From Galactobacter sp. (GTDB lineage: Bacteria > Actinomycetota > Actinomycetes > Actinomycetales > Micrococcaceae), in the NCBI RefSeq assembly GCF_022712295.1, contig NZ_JALAGT010000078.1, positions 1 to 13,024 on the forward strand: DNA of 13,024 nt. The letters are read 5' to 3'. A program made the translations under genes and the position numbers. Below, one piece after another: positions 4,892 through 11,520 of the stretch (the stretch's first letter is position 1; the number at the start of each line of letters is the position of its first letter). The notes below the pieces were generated by a model. The model made no database searches, was not told where the DNA came from, and saw nothing but the letters and a program-made list of their open reading frames with translations.

Positions 4892-7720
4892 ATGAGCACT
4901 CCAACTACCCTCCGGAAACTCAGGCTCGCCCTGATCCCCGGCCTGGCCGCCGGCCTCTTCGCCACTCCGATCCTCGCCGCACCCGCCCTCGCAGACACAG
5001 CCGACGGCGTGGTGATCAACGAGGTCTATCTCAAGGGCGGCAGCGCCAACGCCCCCTACTCCAAGAAGTTCGTGGAGCTCTACAATCCCGGTGATCAGGA
5101 CGTTGTGCTCGACGGCTGGTCGCTTCAGTACCGCTCCAAGGGCGGCGACGGCGCCGCCAACGGCGTCGGCGCGCTCTCCGGCACTGTCCCGGCTGAGGGG
5201 CACTTCCTCATCTCGATGAACGGGAACGGGGACAACGGTGAGGCACTGCCGACGTCGGACCTGGACCTGGCGGGCGCGGTCAACGCAGGCGGCAGTGACG
5301 GCACGCTGTACCTGGCGGAGACCACGGAGAAACTCACGCTGCCCGTTGGCGATGCCAAGGCCAACGACCAGGTGATCGACCTGCTCGGGTACGGGACCTC
5401 CAACACCTTCGAGACCGAAGCGGCCGCCACCCAGGGCGGCAACGCCGTCCCGAACTCCCTGACCCGTGCGGACGCGGAGGACACGGACAACAACTCGACG
5501 GACTTCACCGTCGCCACCGACATCACCCCCACCAACGCGGCGGGGGAGACCGACTCCAGCGATCCGGAGCCCACCGACCCGGAACCCGAGCCGGAACCGA
5601 CCGAGGTCACGCCGATCGCCGAGATCCAGGGCGAAGGCGATATCTCACCGATGGAGGGTAAGACCGTGAAGACCACCGGCGTGGTCACCGCGGCCTACCC
5701 CACTGGAGGCTACAAGGGCTACTACATCCAGACCCCCGACGCCGAGCCGGGGAAGGCGTCCCACGGCCTCTTCGTCTACTCGGACGCCACCGTCGGTGAC
5801 GTCGAAGCTGGACAGAGCGTCGAGGTGGTCGGCAAGGTCTCCGAGTACAACCACCTGACACAGATCACCGTGAACGAGGGCGGTCTTTCCGTGGCCGACT
5901 CCCGTGCTGCTGCCGAGATCACTCCCGTAGATACCGAATATCCGGCGACCGAGGCAGAGCGCGAGACCCTCGAGGGCATGCTGGTGCAGCCCACCGGTGA
6001 CTTCACCGTCACCGATGTGTACCAGACCAACCAATACGGCTCCATCGACCTGGTCACCGGCACCACGCCGCTGAAGAACCCCACGGCGGCCGGCACCGTG
6101 GGATCGGACGCATACAAGGAGGCGCAGCAGCGTCGCGCAGAGGGACTCGTGACCGTGGACGACGGCGCCAGCGCCTCCCTTCTCAACAACGCCGACCTGC
6201 CGGTGCCCTACCTCTCCACGAAGAACCCCGTGCGGGTCGGCGCCCCGGTGGAATTCACCAAGCCCGTGGTGCTGGACTACCGCAACGACGCCTGGAAGTT
6301 CCAGCCGCTTCAGCAGCTCACGCCGGACAACGCGGACGACGTGCAGCCCATCAGCATCGGCAACACCCGCGAAGACGCGCCCAAGCCCGTCGGAGGCGAC
6401 GTCCGCCTGGCCGGATTCAATGTGCTCAACTACTTCACAGACCTGGGTGAGGACATCGCCGGGTGCAAGCCCTACACCGACCGTGACGGCAACGGCGCGA
6501 CCGTTTCCGGCGGCTGCGACGCGCGCGGCGCCTGGGGTGAGGCCGACCTCCAACGGCAGCAGAGCAAGATCGTCTCGGCCATCAACTCCCTTGGCGCCAA
6601 CGTGGTGTCCCTGGAGGAGATCGAGAACTCCGCACGCTTCGGCCATGACCGAGACGCTTCGCTGGCCAACTTGGTGGACGCGCTCAACGCCTCCGATTCC
6701 CTCGAGGACGGCACGTGGGACTACGTGCGCTCGCCGGAGTCCGTCCCGGACAACGAGGACGTCATCCGGACCGCGTTCATCTACAAGGAAGATCAAGTGC
6801 AACCGGTGGGGGAGTCCACCATCCTGGATCATGAGGCCTTCTCCAACGCCCGCAAGCCGTTGGCCCAGGCCTTCACGCCGGTGAGCGGCACCAAGGCCGA
6901 CGACACCACGTTCCTGGCCATCGTGAACCACTTCAAATCCAAGGGCGGCGACGGTAGCGGAGACAATGCCGACACCGGCGACGGGGCGGGGTCCTTCAAC
7001 GGAGACCGCACCCGCCAGGCCGAGGCACTGCTGGACTTCGCCGCGGAGCAGGAAGCGGCCGCTGGGACCGATCGAGTGTTCCTGCTGGGCGACTTCAATG
7101 CCTACCTCGGTGAGGATCCCGTCCAGAAGATCCTCGAGGCCGGTTACGTTTCGCAAGGACTCAAGACCGGCAAGGAGACCTACGCCTACGACGGTGGGAC
7201 CGGTTCGTTGGACCACATCTTCGCTTCGGCGGCCGCCGATGAGCGTGTGGTCGGCGCCGAGGTCTGGAACATCAACTCGGTGGAGTCCGTGGCCCTGGAA
7301 TACTCCCGCCACAACTACAACGTGGTGAACCTCTACGAGGACGGCCCGTTCCGCTCCTCCGACCACGACCCGATCATCGTGGGATTCCAGACCTCGGAGT
7401 CGGTGGAGCCCACCGATCCGTCGGGCCCGCCCACGGAGTCCACGGACGGCGCGGACCCTTCCGACCCCACGGACAGCGCGGACCCGTCCGACCCTGCAGA
7501 CTCGTCGACCACCTCCGGTCCGACGGCCGGTGACGGCTCCGGTGACGGCACCGGAGGTGCCGGAAACCGTGGTGACGAAGCCGAACAGGCCGGGAATGCG
7601 CCGTCGGGCACTGGACTGGCGAATACGGGTGTCGAGATCCCATGGATTCTGGGCGGGTTGATCACTCTGTTGGCCGGCCTGGGACTGACGCTGGCCTCGC
7701 GCCGCACCCGCCGGCACTGA
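4892..7720 (+). CDS. Cell-wall-anchored extracellular nuclease (lamin-tail, OB-fold and EEP domains)
   Basis: Secreted 942-aa nuclease of the ExeM/NucH-like type. A signal peptide (1-34, ending ALA) is followed by a lamin-tail domain (about 38-210, beginning GVVINEVYLKG), a Glu/Pro linker, an OB-fold domain (about 238-340) and an endonuclease/exonuclease/phosphatase domain (about 503-832). Expected catalytic positions are present: N510 (FNVLNYF), E575/E576 (LEEIEN), N679/H680 (NHFKSKG), D734/N736 (GDFNAY), D774/H775 (SLDHIF) and D824/H825 (SDHDP). Two cysteines between the first two motifs resemble the insert seen in ExeM-type enzymes. A Ser/Asp/Pro stalk (838-908) leads to LANTG (909-913), a membrane span and RRTRRH, a class E sortase signal. 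It likely degrades environmental DNA (perhaps RNA), supplying nucleotides to the neighbouring nucleotidase; a role in biofilm or host DNA-net breakdown is also possible. Confidence 0.92.
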   Translation: MSTPTTLRKLRLALIPGLAAGLFATPILAAPALADTADGVVINEVYLKGGSANAPYSKKFVELYNPGDQDVVLDGWSLQYRSKGGDGAANGVGALSGTVPAEGHFLISMNGNGDNGEALPTSDLDLAGAVNAGGSDGTLYLAETTEKLTLPVGDAKANDQVIDLLGYGTSNTFETEAAATQGGNAVPNSLTRADAEDTDNNSTDFTVATDITPTNAAGETDSSDPEPTDPEPEPEPTEVTPIAEIQGEGDISPMEGKTVKTTGVVTAAYPTGGYKGYYIQTPDAEPGKASHGLFVYSDATVGDVEAGQSVEVVGKVSEYNHLTQITVNEGGLSVADSRAAAEITPVDTEYPATEAERETLEGMLVQPTGDFTVTDVYQTNQYGSIDLVTGTTPLKNPTAAGTVGSDAYKEAQQRRAEGLVTVDDGASASLLNNADLPVPYLSTKNPVRVGAPVEFTKPVVLDYRNDAWKFQPLQQLTPDNADDVQPISIGNTREDAPKPVGGDVRLAGFNVLNYFTDLGEDIAGCKPYTDRDGNGATVSGGCDARGAWGEADLQRQQSKIVSAINSLGANVVSLEEIENSARFGHDRDASLANLVDALNASDSLEDGTWDYVRSPESVPDNEDVIRTAFIYKEDQVQPVGESTILDHEAFSNARKPLAQAFTPVSGTKADDTTFLAIVNHFKSKGGDGSGDNADTGDGAGSFNGDRTRQAEALLDFAAEQEAAAGTDRVFLLGDFNAYLGEDPVQKILEAGYVSQGLKTGKETYAYDGGTGSLDHIFASAAADERVVGAEVWNINSVESVALEYSRHNYNVVNLYEDGPFRSSDHDPIIVGFQTSESVEPTDPSGPPTESTDGADPSDPTDSADPSDPADSSTTSGPTAGDGSGDGTGGAGNRGDEAEQAGNAPSGTGLANTGVEIPWILGGLITLLAGLGLTLASRRTRRH
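7451..7495 (+). repeat. Short tandem repeat coding the nuclease stalk
   Basis: Two 18-bp units, 7451-7468 and 7478-7495, differ at two positions and have a 27-bp period. Each codes for ADPSDP in the low-complexity wall-spanning stalk before the LANTG motif. Confidence 0.5.
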
Positions 7721-7735
7721 CCCCACCGCTGTTCA

Positions 7736-7817
7736 GCACAGCGTCGGTACAAATACACAGCGTCGGTGCCCACGACCTCTTGGGCCCCGACGCTGTGTCG
7801 ATTGACCGACACAGTGC
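7736..7817. repeat. Palindromic element, copy 2 (82 bp)
   Basis: Imperfect inverted repeat centred at 7776.5, filling the gap between the convergent nuclease and DUF559 genes. The plus arm has outer AGCACAGCGTCGGT and inner CACAGCGTCGGTGC. The minus arm has outer AGCACTGTGTCGGT and inner CACAGCGTCGGGGC, with identical spacing. Both outer halves can pair at 12 of 14 positions, extending the inner hairpin past an internal loop. The element ends 1 bp from the DUF559 stop codon. Confidence 0.7.
7755..7798. terminator. Bidirectional terminator hairpin between convergent genes
   Basis: Arms 7755-7772 and 7781-7798 form an 18-bp stem with one mismatch (T7767/C7786) and an 8-nt loop. Placed between convergent stop codons at 7720 (+) and 7819 (-), it can serve both transcripts. 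It lacks a U-tract on either side. A competing hairpin forms from TGTGTCG (7794-7800) and CGACACA (7807-7813). Confidence 0.7.
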
Positions 7818-7818
7818 T

Positions 7819-8661
7819 TCATGCCGCGTCGGCCGTACGGGTCATGGCTGCCCTGATGGAAGCCAAAACCTCCGGCCATTGGTGCAGGATCTGGTCGTAG
7901 CTGAAGTTCAAGGTTTCGATCCCGAGGTTGGACGCGGCAGCTTGGCGCCGTCGATCCTCGTTGAAGGCGCCACGGGACGTGTGGAACTCGCGCCCGTCCA
8001 CTTCCAGGATGAGCAGTTTGCCACGTAGTCGGATGATGAAGTCCACTCTCCCGACGGTGTTGATGTTCACCTGCGTTTCGAGTGACAACCCGACCTGCAT
8101 CAGGAGGAATCTGAGGACGGACTCCAGCCCGCTGCCTGCGTTACCGGTGGCCTTGTCCACGAGCCACCGTTTGGATACCGGAAGCCGGTCGCGGATGCGG
8201 CTACGTGCGGAGGTGGAGAGCAGTCGTTTGGCCCAGGCGGACTCGAACGAAGCAAAAAAGGCAAGGTCCCCGGAACACTTGCGCAGATGAAGCAGTGCTG
8301 TTTCCAGGCCCACAGAACCGATTCTCGCTCGGCCGGGAGACCAGTGGGTGACGCACGTGCAATCCGGGTGGTGGAACTCGCGGCCGTTGCCGCCCAGCCA
8401 CACGTGGGGTGGACCTGGCTCTGGCAGAACCCAGACACCCCGGGCGCGCAATACGGACACGCAGGTGAGCATTCCGCCGTGGCGCGCTGCTGTCAGGGCC
8501 TCAGATGGTGCGCTCGGGTGTGCGTAGACGCCGCGCCTGACCCGAAAAATTTGACCGGTGGCGACAGCTCGGTTGATCTGTGTCCGGGTGAATCCATTGG
8601 CTATCAACGTGGAGAAGGCGACGATCCCGCCCATGGCGTGGAAGAGAGAAATGATGTCCAT
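7819..8661 (-). CDS. AbiEi-like N-terminal / DUF559 (Vsr-like nuclease fold) protein
   Basis: Orphan 280-aa protein. Residues about 1-48 (MDIISLFHAMGG through RVRRGVYAHP) match the winged-helix segment of AbiEi-type antitoxin-like proteins. Residues about 175-270 fit DUF559, a PD-(D/E)XK fold related to Vsr mismatch endonucleases: E180, D207 (RVDFII), then E220 and D222 (LEVDGREFH) and an EDRRRQ stretch. Such fusions are common orphans in actinobacteria and their function is unknown; no AbiEii-like toxin partner is adjacent. Start ATG 8661 is chosen because the winged helix begins there. An in-frame ATG at 8676 and a GTG at 8748 are alternatives, and none has a good ribosome binding site. Base composition is lower in G+C than in neighbours (34 of 60 at 8221-8280), hinting at transfer. 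Palindromic repeats sit on both sides. Confidence 0.8.
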   Translation of the reverse strand: MDIISLFHAMGGIVAFSTLIANGFTRTQINRAVATGQIFRVRRGVYAHPSAPSEALTAARHGGMLTCVSVLRARGVWVLPEPGPPHVWLGGNGREFHHPDCTCVTHWSPGRARIGSVGLETALLHLRKCSGDLAFFASFESAWAKRLLSTSARSRIRDRLPVSKRWLVDKATGNAGSGLESVLRFLLMQVGLSLETQVNINTVGRVDFIIRLRGKLLILEVDGREFHTSRGAFNEDRRRQAAASNLGIETLNFSYDQILHQWPEVLASIRAAMTRTADAA

Positions 8662-8750
8662 CCCCAAGGGTCGCATCGTTGCGGTCTTGACCTGACGAGG
8701 ACCTGCTACGTGTGGGGACAACACGCCGAGGACCCAGGATGGGGGCACTG

Positions 8751-8834
8751 AGCACTGCGTCGGTGAGTTGGCACAACGTCGGTGCTGGTGGTCGAGTGGG
8801 CGCCGACGTTATGCAGAATTGCCGACCGAGTGCG
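8751..8834. repeat. Palindromic element, copy 3 (84 bp)
   Basis: Imperfect inverted repeat centred at 8792.5. The plus arm has outer AGCACTGCGTCGGT and inner CACAACGTCGGTGC. The minus arm has outer CGCACTCGGTCGGC and inner CATAACGTCGGCGC. Arm length and the 19-nt spacing of GTCGG cores match copy 2. It lies between the TetR stop codon (8846) and the upstream side of the DUF559 gene. Confidence 0.7.
8771..8814 (-). terminator. Terminator-like hairpin downstream of the TetR gene
   Basis: Arms 8771-8786 and 8799-8814 form a 16-bp stem with one mismatch and two G-T pairs around a 12-nt loop. It begins 31 nt past the TetR stop codon on the minus strand. There is no U-tract. Confidence 0.5.
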
Positions 8835-8845
8835 CCGGGTGCGTG

Positions 8846-9457
8846 TTAAATGTTGGTTTCCAGGGGCCGGGATTCCAGGGCCGCTCGCAGCAGTGCGTCG
8901 GCCCCGGCGCGAGCGTTGAAGCCGCGGATCAGGGAGTGCCCCAGGTCGGTGAGGAAGACGTTTCCCAGTGCCAGGCACACGATGTCGAAGGCCAGCTGCC
9001 CCACGAACTCGCGGTCCAGATGTGGCAGGTCCCGGACCATCACCTGGAACACACGTTCGTGTGTGGAGGAGTAGGCCTTGTCCAGAACGGAAGCGACGTC
9101 GGTGTTGGACTTGGACTCGGCGACGAAGGCCTGCACCACTGCGTTCTCGTCCGTGGGAGCCGTGAAGTCCTCACCGAAGAGGACCTCCAGGACGTCATCC
9201 AATGAGGCATCGACGTCCGGGACGATCTGATCCGGGCCACCCTCCAGCTCCGGCAACAAGCCGTAGAACCGGCGGCACGCGTCGGAGATCAAGGTGTCCC
9301 GATTGCCGGCGAAATGGCGTACGTGGCCACGGCTCATCCCGGCTTTCTCTGCGATGCGCTCCAGGGTGGTGGCCACGATGCCGAACTCGCTGATGCACTC
9401 GATGGTGGCGTCGAGGATCTGGGCCCGTCGCTGCGGGCCCACGCTGGGGCGTCCCAT
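8846..9457 (-). CDS. TetR/AcrR-family repressor, BetI-like
   Basis: 203-aa cytoplasmic repressor of usual TetR length. The helix-turn-helix spans residues about 10-56: RRAQILDATIECISEFG, then TLERIAEKAGMSRGHVRHFAG, the pattern seen in BetI-type regulators, and an all-helical ligand-binding domain follows. The ATG at 9457 is preceded by AGGAG at 7 nt spacing; the open frame runs further upstream, but that extension is low-complexity and has no ribosome binding site. It is divergent from the peptide-importer operon, whose -35 is overlapped by a palindrome that would suit a TetR dimer. Regulation of the importer (and of itself) is therefore likely. No choline or betaine genes are nearby, so it should not be named betI. 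The ligand is unknown. Confidence 0.88.
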   Translation of the reverse strand: MGRPSVGPQRRAQILDATIECISEFGIVATTLERIAEKAGMSRGHVRHFAGNRDTLISDACRRFYGLLPELEGGPDQIVPDVDASLDDVLEVLFGEDFTAPTDENAVVQAFVAESKSNTDVASVLDKAYSSTHERVFQVMVRDLPHLDREFVGQLAFDIVCLALGNVFLTDLGHSLIRGFNARAGADALLRAALESRPLETNI

Positions 9458-9464
9458 GAAAAAG

Positions 9465-9469
9465 CTCCT
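9465..9469 (-). promoter_or_regulatory. Ribosome binding site that fixes the TetR start
   Basis: AGGAG on the minus strand, 7 nt before the ATG at 9457. It decides against the longer upstream open frame. Confidence 0.75.
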
Positions 9470-9638
9470 GTGGTGGTGAGGACCGTGTTCGTCAGGCGAT
9501 GGCCGACGGCGGTGGCGGGCATCGCGCGCCCCGGTCCTTGGTGGGCCTGGCGGCACTGGTGGCCCCGATGGGGCCGGGCGGATTGTTTCGCCCTGATGAA
9601 GACGATCGTAGCGGCTACCGTTTCGCCGATCCAGTTTG

Positions 9639-9656
9639 TTAGTCAGGCTTGACCAA
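9639..9656. promoter_or_regulatory. Candidate TetR operator overlapping the importer -35
   Basis: TTAGTCAGGCTTGACCAA reads the same as its reverse complement at 14 of 18 positions, with perfect GTCA/TGAC cores separated by 4 bp. It contains the -35 hexamer of the importer promoter, so a bound dimer would block RNA polymerase. Assignment to the adjacent TetR protein is by position. Confidence 0.5.
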
Positions 9657-9678
9657 AAACATCTGCATCGCATAACGT
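9649..9678 (+). promoter_or_regulatory. Sigma-70-type promoter of the peptide importer operon
   Basis: TTGACC (-35, 9649-9654), an 18-nt spacer, and TAACGT (-10, 9673-9678). Both hexamers are close to consensus and stand out from the G+C-rich surroundings. Transcription would start near 9685. Confidence 0.6.
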
Positions 9679-9810
9679 CCTCTGCAGACGTGATCGACAA
9701 CACGCTCGAGGGCGAGCCTGATCACCGCACATCGAACCAACAAGCACCCAGCTCCTCGACGGTTTCCCGAGCCGCAGACACGAGGATCCCACCCACCTGG
9801 AAGGCCGGCC

Positions 9811-11520
9811 ATGCAGCCCACCACCATGAAGCCCCGAAGCGCATTCAAGCGCATCGCCATCACCGGCGTCGCAGCCACGCTGGCGCTCTCCCTGGCCGCC
9901 TGCGGTGGCGGCGAGAAGAAGTCCGCGGCCAACAACGGGTCGGCCGAGGACGGCTTCGCCTCCAACGGTCTCTACGATCCCGAGAACCTGGTCGCCAAGA
10001 CCGAGGCAGGCACCGAGAAGGTGGACAGCGTCCGTTGGGGTCTGCGCACCGGCGAGCCGGCCACCATCGACCCGGGCAAGACCGGCAACGACTCCGACTA
10101 CATCGTCACCGGCAACCTCTGCGAGAGCCTGTACCAGGTGGACGAGAAGTTCGGCCCCCAGCCCAATCTGGCGACCGAAGCCGACTGGAGCGACCCCACC
10201 ACCCTGGAACTCACGCTGCGTGACGACGTGAAGTTCTGGAACGGCAAGCCGATGACCGCCAAGGATGTCGTTGCGACCCTGGAGCGCACCGCCAACCCCA
10301 AGAATCAGTCCATCTACGCTTCCGCCTTCGCTCTGGTGAAGAAGTTCGAAGCTGTCGACGACACGCACGTGCGCGTCTCCTTCCAGGTGCACGACGGAGA
10401 CTTCATCAACAACATCTCCGGTCCCGCCGGCCGCATCATGGAGGCAGCCTCCATCAAGGAGCTCGGCGCGGACCTCGGAACCCCCAAGGGCGGCGTCATG
10501 TGCACCGGCCCGTACCAGCTGGACAAGTGGACGCCCGGCCAGTCTGTTTCCATCAAGGCCAATCCCGAGTACTGGGACGGCGCACCCAAGGTGGAGAAGA
10601 TCGAGTTCGTCCCCACCCAGGACGATGCCGCCCTGACCTCGGCCCTGACCTCCGGCGAATTGGACGGCGCATTCGACGTCCCCGAGGCCTCCGCCAAGCA
10701 GTTGGCCACCTCCGGTAAGGGCCAGCTCGTGGTGGGCCCCTCCAACTCCACCGTCTCCTTCGGCCCCACGTCTGCCAAGGGTGCCTCTTCCGATCCGAAG
10801 GTCCGTGAGGCACTGTCCCTGGCGATCGATCGTGATTCCGTGATCAAGAACCTGCTGAAGGGGTACGGCGCCCCGGCTTCCACGTTCACGGTTCCCTTCC
10901 AGTTCGAGGGTCTTGAGCAGGCAGACATCTTCACCAAAGCCTACGACGATCTCCCGGAGCCCGAGGTGGACCTGGACAAGGCCAAGAAGCTGGTGAAGGA
11001 GGCCGGCTATGAGGGCAAGTCGCTGAAGATCGCGGTCCCGTCCGGCAACCAGATGCTGCAGAACATCGCCACTGTGGTGAAGGACGCCGCCGAGAAGATC
11101 GGCATGAAGATGACCATCGAGCAGCGTCAGCCCGCTGATTACGCTCAGTTCTTCTACGCTCCTGAAGCACGCGAGGGCGTGGACTTCATCTCCGCGGTCG
11201 GCTACCAGGACACCCCCGGAGTGAACACCTACGCGAGCCTGAACGCCCTGCAGGGTGAACAGGGTCTCTTCAACTGGACCCAGTACAAGAACGATGAGGT
11301 GACGGGACTGCTGCAGAAGGCGCGCACAGCGGAAGACACCAAGACGGCGGCCGAATCCTTCGTCAAGGCGCAGGAGATCTTCGCCCCGGCGAAGCTGCAG
11401 GTCACGCTTGGTGTTCAGTACACCCGTACGTACATGCGTGAGGGACTGACCGGGGCCACGACCTCCATGTCCTACATCAACACTCCTTGGGCCAAGAACC
11501 TGGGCGGTGCAGCGAAGTGA
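9811..11520 (+). CDS. Peptide ABC transporter substrate-binding lipoprotein (family 5)
   Basis: 569-aa extracytoplasmic binding protein of the DppA/OppA family (SBP_bac_5) that captures peptides, or possibly another small solute, for the membrane permeases encoded next. The N-terminus is a lipoprotein signal peptide: basic MQPTTMKPRSAFKR, a hydrophobic core, then lipobox LAAC with Cys31 as the lipid-attachment site. The body shows family patterns such as ESLYQVDEKF, LRDDVKFWNGKPMTAKDV and GPYQLDKWTPGQSV. ATG 9811 follows GGAAGG (9799-9804) at 6 nt; the in-frame ATG at 9826 has no such site. The stop overlaps the start of the first permease (GTGA), so the genes are translationally coupled. Expression probably comes from the TetR-controlled promoter upstream. 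Substrate cannot be deduced. Confidence 0.93.
   Translation: MQPTTMKPRSAFKRIAITGVAATLALSLAACGGGEKKSAANNGSAEDGFASNGLYDPENLVAKTEAGTEKVDSVRWGLRTGEPATIDPGKTGNDSDYIVTGNLCESLYQVDEKFGPQPNLATEADWSDPTTLELTLRDDVKFWNGKPMTAKDVVATLERTANPKNQSIYASAFALVKKFEAVDDTHVRVSFQVHDGDFINNISGPAGRIMEAASIKELGADLGTPKGGVMCTGPYQLDKWTPGQSVSIKANPEYWDGAPKVEKIEFVPTQDDAALTSALTSGELDGAFDVPEASAKQLATSGKGQLVVGPSNSTVSFGPTSAKGASSDPKVREALSLAIDRDSVIKNLLKGYGAPASTFTVPFQFEGLEQADIFTKAYDDLPEPEVDLDKAKKLVKEAGYEGKSLKIAVPSGNQMLQNIATVVKDAAEKIGMKMTIEQRQPADYAQFFYAPEAREGVDFISAVGYQDTPGVNTYASLNALQGEQGLFNWTQYKNDEVTGLLQKARTAEDTKTAAESFVKAQEIFAPAKLQVTLGVQYTRTYMREGLTGATTSMSYINTPWAKNLGGAAK

Larger units (their letters stand above)
9458..9810. other. 353-bp divergent regulatory region (TetR / peptide importer)
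   Basis: Gene-free region. From left to right it holds the TetR ribosome binding site, a G+C-rich stretch with a small perfect hairpin (GGCCCC 9561-9566, GGGGCC 9570-9575), an 11-bp palindrome GTAGCGGCTAC (9608-9618) beside a possible minus-strand -10 (TACGAT, 9610-9605), the importer operator and promoter (9639-9678), and a leader of about 125 nt. A small stem, GCTCG 9704-9708 with CGAGC 9713-9717, lies in that leader. No riboswitch family is recognised. Confidence 0.5.

Noticed and set aside
5645..7726. 693-codon open frame antisense to the nuclease
   Set aside because: Same reason: low-complexity composition and full overlap with a well-supported gene.
7819..8661. Complete AbiE toxin-antitoxin system
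   Set aside because: No AbiEii nucleotidyltransferase gene is adjacent, and the C-terminal half is DUF559, not the usual AbiEi C-terminal domain.
4780..8834. CRISPR array or attachment-site interpretation of the GTCGG repeats
   Set aside because: Units are inverted pairs spread over 4 kb next to gene ends, with no regular spacers, cas genes or integrase.
9458..9703. N-terminal extension of the TetR protein
   Set aside because: Low-complexity Arg/Pro/His-rich extension; a clear AGGAG precedes ATG 9457, where TetR homology begins.
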